Assembly (NCBI RefSeq): GCF_009857505.1
Contig: NZ_WWCP01000004.1
Coordinates: 1 to 64,000 of the forward strand
DNA from: Duganella lactea
GTDB lineage: Bacteria > Pseudomonadota > Gammaproteobacteria > Burkholderiales > Burkholderiaceae_D
DNA length: 64,000 nt
Reading direction: 5' to 3'
The position numbers and the translations under genes were made by a program. The notes under the pieces are model-generated. The model was given only the letters and a program-made list of their open reading frames with translations. It was not told the origin of the DNA and did not search any database. Positions 54,263 to 62,845 of the stretch are shown piece by piece; the first letter of the stretch is position 1; each line of letters starts with the position of its first letter.

Positions 54263-57088
54263 TTACTTCTCGGGGTACAGCACTACTTGCAGATAGTTGT
54301 TGGTATCGAAGTAGCGTTGCGCGGCCTCTTGCAAGTCCGCAGCCGTCAGCGCGTTCACGCGCGACTCGTAAGCCAGTATATCCTCTGGATTGTTATTATT
54401 GAAGAAGGCATTTTGTAAAGACGCCATCCAGTAGCCGTTCTCGCGCATGCCCTTGCGGTAGCCCTTGATCCACGAGGCCTTGACCTTGTTCAGATCCGCC
54501 TCGTCCACGCCCTGCCGCTTGATCTTGTCGATCTCGGCGAAGGTCGCGGCCAGCACCTTGTCCACGTTCTCCGGCGCGCACGGCAGCGTGGCGCTGATCG
54601 AGTAATTCCCGTAGGGGATGCGGTTCATGGTGCCGCTCATGCCGCCGCTGTACATCGCGCCCATTTTCTCGCGCAGCGTTTCGATCAGCTTGATGTTCAT
54701 GACTTCCACCAGCGCTTGCAGGCGCATGCGCGCGGCGCGCGAGTACGCCACCTCGCCGGTGAACGACAGCGAGATGGTGCTCTTGGGCTCCGAGCCGGCG
54801 TGCACTTCCTTCTTCACCACGCCCTTGATCGGCCGCACGCCCTCGTCGCGGAAGGCGACCGGGATCTCGCCCACCGGCAGGCTGGCCAGATAGGTGGCGA
54901 TCAGCGGCTTGATCTTCTCCACGTCAAAGCTGCCGACGATGAAAAAGGTGAAGTCGCGCGCGCTCGACATGCGGCTGTTGTAGATATCCAGCACGCGGTC
55001 CAGCACCAGCTTGTCGAAGTCCGCCGGCTTGGCGGCGCGCAGCACACGCGGATTGTTGTTGTACAGCGTGGCGGTCACCGTGTCGTAGAACACCGACTCC
55101 GGACGCGCCAGATTGTTCTGTGCCAGTTCACGCTGGCGGCCGACGTAGGCGCTATAGATGGCGGCGTCCTTGCGCGGCTGCGTCATTTGCAGGTACACCA
55201 GCTGCAGCATGGCTTCGACGTCGGAGCTACCGGAGCTGCCGCCCACCGATTCGTTGAGCGAGCTGACTTGCGCGCTGGAGCTGACGCTCTTGCCGGCCAG
55301 GACCTTCACCAGATCGTTCGGCGAGTAGTTCAACACGCCCATCTGACCGACGATGCTGCTGGCGTAGTGCGCGGCGAAGACGTCGCTGTCCGGCAGCAGC
55401 GACCAACCGCCGTAGCGCAAGCCGCCGAGTATCACCTGGTCGTTATTAAAGTCGGTCGGCTTCAGCACCACCTTGACGCCGTTGCTCAGCGTGAGCTCCG
55501 TGGTGCCGATTTTGGCGTTGACGGTCTCGCTGACGATGCTGCCGGCCTGCGGCAACTTCGGCATCAGCTGGCTGGCGTACACCTTGTCCGCCAGCGGCTT
55601 GACGGCGATCTTCTCGGCCGCCGTGGCGGTGGCCAACAACTGCGCGGCCTTCGGCGGCGTCACGCCCGGCTTGTCGGTGCCGCTGTAGATCACCAGCTTG
55701 CTCTGGTTGACCGGGATCGCGGCGCGCACGGCGGCGTTCACCTCCTGCACTGTAATCCCCGGTATCAGTTCGGTGGCGTAGCGGTACTCGGCGGCAGTGC
55801 CGGGAATGGTCTCCTGCTCCAGGAAGTTGCGGATGTATTCCGCCGCGTAGCCTGAAGAATCGGATTTATCGCGCTCGTTGTAGATGCGCTCATAATTGCG
55901 CAGCATGCCCTTCTTGGCGCGTTCCACTTCGGATTCGGTAAACCCGTACTGGCGCGCGCGCTGGTCTTCCTCCACCAGCGCGTTGATCGCCGGCGTGGCG
56001 CCGCCCTTGCCCAGCACCGCGCCGGCACCGAACGAGCGGTAGCCGCGCACGATCTTGTTCATGCCGCTGCCGCCCTGCAGGAATGGCGGGTCGGCTTGCT
56101 GCGTCAACTCGTACATGCGCTGGCTGAGGATAAAGCTGTACATGCCTTCGATCAGCTTCTGGCGGTAGTCGGCGATGGTCTCGCCGGCCGGCCAGGACTG
56201 GATCGGATAACGGATATAGACGGTGTTGGCGCTGACTTCCTTGTCGGTGAAGACGATGCCTTCCGACTTCTGCTGCTGCGGAATCTTGGCGTAGGTGCGC
56301 GGACGCGGATTGGCTGGATTTTTGAGCTTGGAGAAATGCTGCTCGATCAGGCGCTGCGCCTCGGCCGGCTCGATGTCGCCGACCACCACCATCGCCATCA
56401 GGTCCGGGCGATACCAGTCGCGGTAAAAGCGCTTGATGGCGTCGTACTTGAAGTGCTTGATCACTTCCTCTTTGCCGATCGGCATGCGCTGCGCGTAGCG
56501 CGAGCCGTTCAACACCTTGGGCAGCACCACCTTGTTCATGCGGTCATCCACGCCTTTGCCGAGGCGCAGTTCCTCCAGCACGATGCCACGTTCGCTGTCG
56601 ATGTCGGCGTCGTTGAACGACAGGCCATGGGCCCAGTCTTCCAGCACCTGGAAGCCCTGTTCGACAATCTCATTCTTGTCGGTCGGGATGGGAAGGATGT
56701 ACACCGTTTCATCGAAGCTGGTATAGGCGTTGAGGTCCGCGCCGAACTTCACGCCGATCGACTGCAAATAGGACACCAGCTCGTTGCGCTTGAAATGGGT
56801 GGAGCCGTTGAAGGCCATGTGTTCGGTGAAGTGCGCCAGGCCTTGCTGGTCGTCGTCTTCCAGGATGGAGCCGGCCTTGACCACCAGCCGCAGTTCCAGC
56901 TTTTTCTCGGGACGGCCGTTTGGATGAATGTAGTACATCAGCCCATTGGCCAGTTTGCCAACTTTAACCTGTGGTCCAACCGGAATTTGGTCGCTCAGCT
57001 TCAGTGGTGGGAGAGTATCGGCATACGCCAGAAGAGACCATGCCAGAAGTGCGGCGCCGGACACGAGGCGCAGGGTAATCAGCTTCAT
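54263..57088 (-). CDS. M16 family zinc metallopeptidase, two-module
   Basis: 941 residues with a signal peptide (MKLITLRLVSGAALLAWSLLAYA), so periplasmic. The inverted zinc motif HxxEH is at 86-90 (HFTEHMAF) and the distal Glu lies in ERGIVLEELRLG near residue 168. Four homologous M16 domains form a closed single chain, like E. coli PqqL and pitrilysin: catalytic N-terminal half and a C-terminal half with R-Y-type substrate residues (MYSGGMSGTMNRIPYGNYSI). It probably degrades peptides. It is divergent from riboswitch-controlled ribB, with no operon partner except the small gene at 54050. Confidence 0.94.
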   Translation of the reverse strand: MKLITLRLVSGAALLAWSLLAYADTLPPLKLSDQIPVGPQVKVGKLANGLMYYIHPNGRPEKKLELRLVVKAGSILEDDDQQGLAHFTEHMAFNGSTHFKRNELVSYLQSIGVKFGADLNAYTSFDETVYILPIPTDKNEIVEQGFQVLEDWAHGLSFNDADIDSERGIVLEELRLGKGVDDRMNKVVLPKVLNGSRYAQRMPIGKEEVIKHFKYDAIKRFYRDWYRPDLMAMVVVGDIEPAEAQRLIEQHFSKLKNPANPRPRTYAKIPQQQKSEGIVFTDKEVSANTVYIRYPIQSWPAGETIADYRQKLIEGMYSFILSQRMYELTQQADPPFLQGGSGMNKIVRGYRSFGAGAVLGKGGATPAINALVEEDQRARQYGFTESEVERAKKGMLRNYERIYNERDKSDSSGYAAEYIRNFLEQETIPGTAAEYRYATELIPGITVQEVNAAVRAAIPVNQSKLVIYSGTDKPGVTPPKAAQLLATATAAEKIAVKPLADKVYASQLMPKLPQAGSIVSETVNAKIGTTELTLSNGVKVVLKPTDFNNDQVILGGLRYGGWSLLPDSDVFAAHYASSIVGQMGVLNYSPNDLVKVLAGKSVSSSAQVSSLNESVGGSSGSSDVEAMLQLVYLQMTQPRKDAAIYSAYVGRQRELAQNNLARPESVFYDTVTATLYNNNPRVLRAAKPADFDKLVLDRVLDIYNSRMSSARDFTFFIVGSFDVEKIKPLIATYLASLPVGEIPVAFRDEGVRPIKGVVKKEVHAGSEPKSTISLSFTGEVAYSRAARMRLQALVEVMNIKLIETLREKMGAMYSGGMSGTMNRIPYGNYSISATLPCAPENVDKVLAATFAEIDKIKRQGVDEADLNKVKASWIKGYRKGMRENGYWMASLQNAFFNNNNPEDILAYESRVNALTAADLQEAAQRYFDTNNYLQVVLYPEK

Positions 57089-57185
57089 TCAGAATGCAGG
57101 ATATTGAATAGACCTCCTACCTTACACCGAAATCCACGATTCAGGTTAGAATCCTCGTGCCTGCCGCCCGGCAGGCAACAACAAC

Positions 57186-57297
57186 GTCTTCGGGGCGGGG
57201 TGTAATTCCCCACCGGCGGTAAAGCCCGCGAGCGCGGCAACGCGCAGATCTGGTGTAACTCCAGGGCCGACGGTTAAAGTCCGGATGAAAGAAGATG
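57186..57297 (+). promoter_or_regulatory. FMN riboswitch (RFN element)
   Basis: The classic RFN blocks appear in order: GGGGCGGGGTGTAATTCCCC, ACCGGCGGTAAAGCCCGCGAGC, CAGATCTGGTGTAACTCCAG, GGCCGACGGTTAAAGTCCGGATGAAAGAAG. It lies 98 bp before ribB and switches its expression off when FMN is abundant. A TAGAAT box at 57147-57152 may be the -10 of its promoter. Confidence 0.97.
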
Positions 57298-57394
57298 TGC
57301 GCTTGACGCAACCTGCCGCCCGAGCCATCGGCGTGGCTGGCTGCGCGTATTCGCTTGCCCTGTCGCGTTCCTATTTTATCAAGGAGCGTTTCCC

Positions 57395-58054
57395 ATGCTG
57401 GACCACACCGCAGTATCCCCTTACACCCTGATATCCGATGATCTGGAAGCCCGTATCCACGCGGCACTGGAAGCCATGCGCGCCGGCGTGCCGGTCATCC
57501 TGCTCGACGATTTTGACCGCGAGAACGAGGCCGACCTGATCGTCGCCGCCGAAAAGATGACGGTGCAAACCATGGCCATGATGATCCGAGAATGCAGCGG
57601 CATCGTGTGCCTGTGCCTGAGTGCCGACAAGGTGCGCGAACTGGAATTGCCGATGATGGCGGCCAACAACGGCAGCCGCTATGGCACGCCGTTCACCGTA
57701 TCGATCGAGGCGCGCGAAGGCGTGACCACCGGTGTATCGGCGGCCGACCGCGTGACCACCATCCGCGCGGCGACGGCGGCCAACGCCAAGCCGGCGGACC
57801 TGGTGCATCCGGGCCATGTGTTCCCGCTGCGCGCCACGCCGGGTGGCGTATTGTCACGCAAAGGCCATACCGAGGGCTCGGTGGACCTGGCCACCATGGC
57901 CGGCCTGCATCCATCGGCCGTGCTGTGCGAGTTGATGAATCCCGACGGCACCATGATGCGCGGCGCCGACATCGAGCGCTTCGCCGAACTGCACCGGATG
58001 CCGATCCTGACCATCGCCGAGATGATCGCATGGCGCACCAGGCACGCCATCTAA
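57395..58054 (+). CDS. ribB: 3,4-dihydroxy-2-butanone-4-phosphate synthase
   Basis: 219 residues, E. coli RibB-like (217) and without the GTP cyclohydrolase II domain. It converts ribulose 5-phosphate to dihydroxybutanone phosphate for riboflavin synthesis. [30 protein letters not shown] and [25 protein letters not shown] are the key segments. AAGGAG lies ten bases before the ATG. It is under FMN riboswitch control and stands apart from other rib genes, so it is the typical separate ribB of riboflavin salvage/supply control. Confidence 0.96.
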   Translation: MLDHTAVSPYTLISDDLEARIHAALEAMRAGVPVILLDDFDRENEADLIVAAEKMTVQTMAMMIRECSGIVCLCLSADKVRELELPMMAANNGSRYGTPFTVSIEAREGVTTGVSAADRVTTIRAATAANAKPADLVHPGHVFPLRATPGGVLSRKGHTEGSVDLATMAGLHPSAVLCELMNPDGTMMRGADIERFAELHRMPILTIAEMIAWRTRHAI

Positions 58055-58057
58055 CCG

Positions 58058-59440
58058 TCACTCCGGCTTTGCCAGCTTGACGTAGCGGTAAACCAGCCAC
58101 AAGGCACCGGCGTAAGCCGCGGCGATCAGCGTGAACGCCAGCGGCATGCGCAGCCCCCAGTCGGGCGTCATGTACATCACGGTGCCCATCATCGCCACGC
58201 CGACCAGCGCACCGACCTGACGGTTGGCGTTGAGCGCGGCGGCGGCGCTGTTGGCTTGCGCCCTGCCCGCCACCAGCATCACCGTCGCCGTCATGCCCGG
58301 AATCGCAATGCCGATGGCGACATTCATCAGCATCGCCGTCGTCACCAGCAGCCAGTAAGGCGTGTCCGGACGCAGGCCAAACAGCATCACCAGCGCCATG
58401 CCCAGGCCCACCAGCAGCCCATACATCATCGGCGGCCGCGTGCCGACACGCGCCGTGATGCGGCCGGAGGTCAGGTTGCCGATGGCGAAAGCGGCCATCA
58501 TCGGCACCAGCTTGAGGCCCGTCTGCAACGCATCCGAACCACCCTGCTGAATAAATAGGCTCAACAAAAACACCTGTCCGAACACCGCGAAGTTAATCAG
58601 GAAGCCAACGCCATTGGCCGCCGCGAAGGCCGGCGTGTCGAACAGCGCCTTGGGCAGCAAGGGATGCGCGCCGGTCCGCTCGCGCATCACCAGCAGCGCG
58701 GCGGCGGCCAGCGTGACGATGCCCGCCCCCGCCACACCGACCGACATCCAGCCCCGCACCGGGCCTTCGATCAGCACAAAGCTCAGCGCCGCCAGCGCGA
58801 CGACGCCCAGCGCGTGACTCAACATTGACAGCGCGCGCTCATGACGTGGCGTGGCGGGCACCAGCACCTGGGCCAGCACGATACCCAGCAGGCCAATCGG
58901 CACATTAACCCAGAACACGCTGCGCCAGCCAAATGCGTGCACCAGCAGTCCGCCGACCAGTGGCCCGGCCGCCGACGCGCAGCCGACGATCGCCGACCAA
59001 GTGCCCAGCATGCGCGCCCGCGTGGCCTGATCCTCATACGCATGCGTCAGCAGGCTCAGAGAACTCGGCATGAACAGCGCCGCCCCCAGGCCTTGCAGCA
59101 GGCGCGCCGCGATCAGGGCGGTGCCGCTGGGCGCGACGGCGCACAGCACCGAGCCGAGTATGAAAACACTCAACCCGCCCTGGTAGACGCGTTTGGGACC
59201 GTAGCGGTCGGCCAGCGCGCCACCGGCCATCAACAGCGCGGCAAAGGTCAGCGTGTAGCCGTCCACCACCCACACCAGACCGGTGAGCGGCACCGCCAGG
59301 CTGGCGGCGATATCGGTCAGCGCCGTGTTGACGGCGGTGACGTCGATCATGGCCATGACGAAGCCGATGGCCAGCGTCGTCAGCATCAATAATGGAGGTA
59401 TATGCCGCGTCCGCGCGGCGCTGGTGATCGAGGTATGCAT
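58058..59440 (-). CDS. DHA2/EmrB-QacA-type MFS drug transporter
   Basis: 460 residues, fourteen predicted helices. AMIDVTAVNTALTDIAASL carries the DHA2 motif after helix 1 (family consensus D-x-T-x-V-N-x-A-L), followed by GLVWVVDGYTLTFAALL and GGALADRYGPKRVY. Probably a proton-driven drug or toxic-compound exporter. ATG 59440 (MHTSITSAARTR) is chosen within a longer open frame. It is divergent from a LysR gene with two TGCA-centred palindromes between them, so LysR-controlled export is likely. Confidence 0.9.
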   Translation of the reverse strand: MHTSITSAARTRHIPPLLMLTTLAIGFVMAMIDVTAVNTALTDIAASLAVPLTGLVWVVDGYTLTFAALLMAGGALADRYGPKRVYQGGLSVFILGSVLCAVAPSGTALIAARLLQGLGAALFMPSSLSLLTHAYEDQATRARMLGTWSAIVGCASAAGPLVGGLLVHAFGWRSVFWVNVPIGLLGIVLAQVLVPATPRHERALSMLSHALGVVALAALSFVLIEGPVRGWMSVGVAGAGIVTLAAAALLVMRERTGAHPLLPKALFDTPAFAAANGVGFLINFAVFGQVFLLSLFIQQGGSDALQTGLKLVPMMAAFAIGNLTSGRITARVGTRPPMMYGLLVGLGMALVMLFGLRPDTPYWLLVTTAMLMNVAIGIAIPGMTATVMLVAGRAQANSAAAALNANRQVGALVGVAMMGTVMYMTPDWGLRMPLAFTLIAAAYAGALWLVYRYVKLAKPE

Positions 59441-59460
59441 GCGCCCATGGTAGGCCGCTT

Positions 59461-59512
59461 GCATGATGCAGTAAATACGCATAATATCAGCACTCCGATG
59501 CAAAATTGCATC
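59461..59512. promoter_or_regulatory. paired palindromes in the MFS-LysR gap
   Basis: GATGCAA-aa-TTGCATC (59497-59512, 7-bp arms) and GCATgATGC (59461-59469) share the same TGCAT/ATGCA half-site. Two related palindromes between divergent transporter and LysR genes are typical LysR binding sites. Confidence 0.6.
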
Positions 59513-59528
59513 ACGCACGCAGACCGCC

Positions 59529-60395
59529 ATGGACTGGGACAACGCCCGCATCTTTCTCGCCATCTACCGCAAAGGCACGCTGCGCGCCGCCGCCGCGCTG
59601 CTGGACATCGACCAGGCCACCGTCGGCCGCCGCCTCAACGCGCTGGAAAAATCACTGGGCGCGCGCCTTTTCCTGCGCACGCCGTCCGGCTACATGGCCA
59701 CGCCGGCCGGCGAACTGGCCGTCACCGCCGCCGAAAAGATGGAACAGGCGGCGCTGCAGTTCCAGCGCGAGATGCAGGGCATCGACAACCGCCTGTCCGG
59801 CAGCGTGCGCGTCACCACCTCCGACACCATGGCCGCGCACTTCGTCATCGCCGCCATGCAGCGCCTGCATGTGATGCATCCGGAAATCCGCATCGTGCTC
59901 AGTACCAGCACCAGCATCACCAGCCTGACGCGGCGCGAGGCCGACCTGGCGGTGCGCACCTTGAAGCCCTCCGATCCGGACCTGATCTCGCGCCACCTGA
60001 CCCGCCGCAGCATGGGCCTGTACGCCACGCCGGACTACCTGAAACAGCGCGGCATGCCGGTGCCGGGCGCCGGCCTGGCCGGGCACGACATCGTCATCTA
60101 CCAGGCCTCGGTCGCGCCACGCCACCAGGAAAAAATCTGCCTGGAGCCGGTACACAACGCGCGCGTGGCGATGGAGGTCAACAGCGGCCTGGCCATGATC
60201 GAGGCGGCGCGGCTAGGCATGGGCGTGACTGAGCTGCCCTGCCACATGGCCGACAACGATCCGCTGCTGGTGCGCGTGTGGCCGGAGCGGGTTGACCACT
60301 ACGACGTCTGGCTGGCGATGCACGCCGATTTAAGCCGCAGCGCGCGGGTGCGCGCGGCGGCCGACGCCATCATCGACAGTTTCCCTCAACGGTAG
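59529..60395 (+). CDS. LysR family transcriptional regulator
   Basis: 288 residues. N-terminal helix-turn-helix with FLAIYRKGTLRAAAALLDIDQATVGRRLNALEK and LFLRTPSGYMATPAGE, then an effector-binding domain with GSVRVTTSDTMAAHFV and READLAVRTLKPSDPDLISRHL. It resembles the subgroup that begins MDWDNARIFLA. It is divergent from the drug transporter and probably regulates it. The MlaE-like gene starts 40 bp later in the same direction. Confidence 0.93.
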   Translation: MDWDNARIFLAIYRKGTLRAAAALLDIDQATVGRRLNALEKSLGARLFLRTPSGYMATPAGELAVTAAEKMEQAALQFQREMQGIDNRLSGSVRVTTSDTMAAHFVIAAMQRLHVMHPEIRIVLSTSTSITSLTRREADLAVRTLKPSDPDLISRHLTRRSMGLYATPDYLKQRGMPVPGAGLAGHDIVIYQASVAPRHQEKICLEPVHNARVAMEVNSGLAMIEAARLGMGVTELPCHMADNDPLLVRVWPERVDHYDVWLAMHADLSRSARVRAAADAIIDSFPQR

Positions 60396-60435
60396 CGGAC
60401 GCGGGATTTTCACGCGCCGGTGCTAATATGCCAAT

Positions 60436-61224
60436 ATGAGTACGCAAGCATCGCTTCCCCATCTTCTGCAACGGCTGCACCGTGGCGCGGCCGGCTGGCT
60501 GCAAAGCTGGTGGCGGCTGACGCAATTCGCGGTGCTGATGTTTTCCGTGGCGCTGACGCCGGCCAGCTATGGCCGCGAGCGGCGTCCGGTGCTGGCGCGT
60601 CACCTGGTGAGCGACACGGTGCCGAATCTGGCGTGGTACGGTGTGCTGTCGGCGCTGGTCAGTCTGGTGCTGATCCGTATCGTGGTGGTGACGTCGCAAA
60701 GCTATGGCCTGTCCCGCTACGCGCTGGAGATGGTGGTGCGCGTGCTGGTGCTGGAGCTGATTCCGCTGACCGCCGCCGCCTTCGTGGCGCTGCGTACCAC
60801 GCTGCCGGCCGGACTGGAATTCGCTCAGGGCCGCAGTGCGGGGCGCCAGGTCAGCATGCTGGAGCTGCACCGCGAATTCTTCCCGCGCGTGGCCGCGGGC
60901 GTGTTCGCGGTGTGGATGCTGGCGGCCGTCAGCTGCGTGCTGACGCTGATCCTGACTTATCTGTCGCTGTACGGTTTCACGCCGTGGGCGCTGGCCGGCT
61001 ATACCCGCGTGGTCGGCCAGGTGTTCAATCCGGCCGTGACCATGATACTGGCGCTGAAGATCGTATTCTTCAGCTTTGCCGTCGGCCTGATACCGATGGC
61101 GTCCTCTTTTTACTTTGGCGAGAACTACCGCAACAAGGTGTCGCACGGCCTGTCCGACATGGTGCGGCTGTTTGCCGTGATGCTGCTGATCGAAGTTGCT
61201 TCGCTCATGGGAAATTACTACTGA
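60436..61224 (+). CDS. MlaE family ABC transporter permease
   Basis: 262 residues, with about five or six hydrophobic helices and the MlaE pattern ARHLVSDTVPNLAWYGVLSAL, LELIPLTAAAFVALR and MSMLELHREFFPRVAAGV near the centre. Inner-membrane permease of an MCE-type phospholipid or lipid transporter. The next gene is the MCE substrate-binding protein, its start one base after this stop. No ATP-binding cassette gene is found in this operon or the window, so the ATPase must be encoded elsewhere. Confidence 0.88.
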   Translation: MSTQASLPHLLQRLHRGAAGWLQSWWRLTQFAVLMFSVALTPASYGRERRPVLARHLVSDTVPNLAWYGVLSALVSLVLIRIVVVTSQSYGLSRYALEMVVRVLVLELIPLTAAAFVALRTTLPAGLEFAQGRSAGRQVSMLELHREFFPRVAAGVFAVWMLAAVSCVLTLILTYLSLYGFTPWALAGYTRVVGQVFNPAVTMILALKIVFFSFAVGLIPMASSFYFGENYRNKVSHGLSDMVRLFAVMLLIEVASLMGNYY

Positions 61225-61225
61225 T

Positions 61226-62194
61226 ATGACTGAACCAATCAATGAAGCCGCGCCGGTGCGCAATGCTGAATTCAAGGCGGCCCTGCTGCTGGTGCTGATG
61301 GTTGTGCTGGTGGCCGGCTCAGGCCTGTATTTGCTCTATGCGCGCGGCGCGTTCGAGTCGACCCAAACATTGTTCCTGCAGGCGGACGACTCTGAGGGCG
61401 TGGTGGTCGGCATGGATGTGACGTTTGCGGGCTTCCCGATTGGCCGCGTGCGCCGCATCGAGTTGAGCAACGAGGGCAAAGCCCGCGTGGTGGTGGATGT
61501 GCAGAGCAAGGACGCGCACTGGCTGCGCAGCTCCAGCATCTTCACGCTGGAGCGCGGGCTGGTGGGCGGCGCGAAATTGCGCGCCTTCAGCGGCATTCCA
61601 AGCGATCCGCCGCTGCCGGATGGCGCCGCGCGCGCGCTGCTGGTGGGCGATCCGGGCGCCGAGATTCCGCGCCTGCTGGCGACGGCGCGCGACCTGCTGC
61701 AAAACCTGAATGACCTGACGGCGGAGAACTCGGCGCTGGCCACCAGCCTGGCCAATGTGGCCGGCGTTACCGGCAAGCTCAATGGCCCGCAAGGCGCCAT
61801 GGGGCTGATCGCCGGCGACGACAAGAATGCGCAGCAGTTGATGGAACGAGCCAACAAACTGCTGGTGACGGTGAACGCGCTGGCGGTCAAGGCGGATAGC
61901 CTGATCGGTCATGCGGATGAACAGGTGTTCGGCCAGCAAGGCGTGATGACCGATGCGCAGGCGACGGTGCGGCAGTTGAATGGCCTGCTGGCCGATGCGC
62001 GTAACTCGCTGAAAAAGATGGACGCCGTGCTGGTGGAGGCGCAAGCCGTGGCCTCCAACACCAAGGAAGCCACCGCTGATCTGGGCACGCTGCGCGGCGA
62101 AGTGGAAAGCAGCCTGCGGCGCGTTGAGCAACTGGTCAATGAAATCAACCGCAAATGGCCGTTCAAGCGCGATACGGAGATCAAGCTGCCATGA
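61226..62194 (+). CDS. MCE family (MlaD-like) lipid transport protein
   Basis: 322 residues. One N-terminal membrane helix (about 19-40) anchors the protein in the periplasm. A single MCE domain covers about 45-120 (LQADDSEGVVVGMDVTFAGFPIGRV) and a long helical tail follows (150-305, including LNGLLADARNSLKKMDAVLVEAQ). It forms a hexameric ring that shuttles lipids. ATG 61226 is chosen because the frame extending to 61196 lies inside the permease gene. It overlaps the following lipoprotein gene (ATGA). Confidence 0.9.
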   Translation: MTEPINEAAPVRNAEFKAALLLVLMVVLVAGSGLYLLYARGAFESTQTLFLQADDSEGVVVGMDVTFAGFPIGRVRRIELSNEGKARVVVDVQSKDAHWLRSSSIFTLERGLVGGAKLRAFSGIPSDPPLPDGAARALLVGDPGAEIPRLLATARDLLQNLNDLTAENSALATSLANVAGVTGKLNGPQGAMGLIAGDDKNAQQLMERANKLLVTVNALAVKADSLIGHADEQVFGQQGVMTDAQATVRQLNGLLADARNSLKKMDAVLVEAQAVASNTKEATADLGTLRGEVESSLRRVEQLVNEINRKWPFKRDTEIKLP

Positions 62195-62838
62195 AGAAGA
62201 CCATCTTAATCGCCGCCGTGCTGCTGGCCGGCTGTGGCAACACCCCGCCGGTGCCGGACTGGCAAATGAACGCCAAAAACGGCATCGACCGCGCCACCGA
62301 CGCCTACATGGAGGGCAAGGCCAACCTGGAAGCGGCCGAATACCAGCGCGCCCGCGCAGCCTTGTCCAGCACCGGCAAGGTCGATCTGATCATCCGGGCA
62401 GAATTGACGCGGTGCGCCGCGCGTGTGGCCTCGCTGGTGTTTGAGGACTGCGCCGGCTACGACAAGCTGGCGCAGGACGCCGCCCCTACAGAGCGCGCCT
62501 ATGCCGCCTATCTGGCCGGCCGCGCCAGCGCCGCCGACATCGCGCTGCTGCCACCGCAGCACCAGGCGGTGGCGGCGGCCACCAGCGACGCGACCGCCGC
62601 CAGCGCCGTGCAAGCCATCGCCGATCCGCTGGCCAGGCTGGTCGCCAGCGGCGTGATGCTCCGCAGTGGCAAAGCCAGCCCGCCACTACTGGCGAACGCG
62701 GTGGACACCGCCTCCGCCCAGGGCTGGCGCCGGCCGTTGCTGGCCTGGCTGGGTGTGCAGGCGATGCGCGCCGAGCAGGCGGGCGACGCCGCCGAGGCGC
62801 AACGCATACGCCGCCGCATCGCGCTAGTCACCCAGTGA
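62191..62838 (+). CDS. lipoprotein of an MCE transport operon
   Basis: 215 residues with a type II signal peptide: lipobox LLAGC and the modified Cys15. The mature part is Ala-rich and helical (EAAEYQRARAAL, AERAYAAYLAGRASAADIA), reminiscent of tetratricopeptide or coiled helices; no named family. In comparable operons the third gene is an outer-membrane lipoprotein that partners the MCE ring, but sequence identity with PqiC-type lipoproteins is not evident. It overlaps the MCE gene by 4 bp. Confidence 0.82.
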   Translation: MKKTILIAAVLLAGCGNTPPVPDWQMNAKNGIDRATDAYMEGKANLEAAEYQRARAALSSTGKVDLIIRAELTRCAARVASLVFEDCAGYDKLAQDAAPTERAYAAYLAGRASAADIALLPPQHQAVAAATSDATAASAVQAIADPLARLVASGVMLRSGKASPPLLANAVDTASAQGWRRPLLAWLGVQAMRAEQAGDAAEAQRIRRRIALVTQ

Positions 62839-62845
62839 GCCGGTC

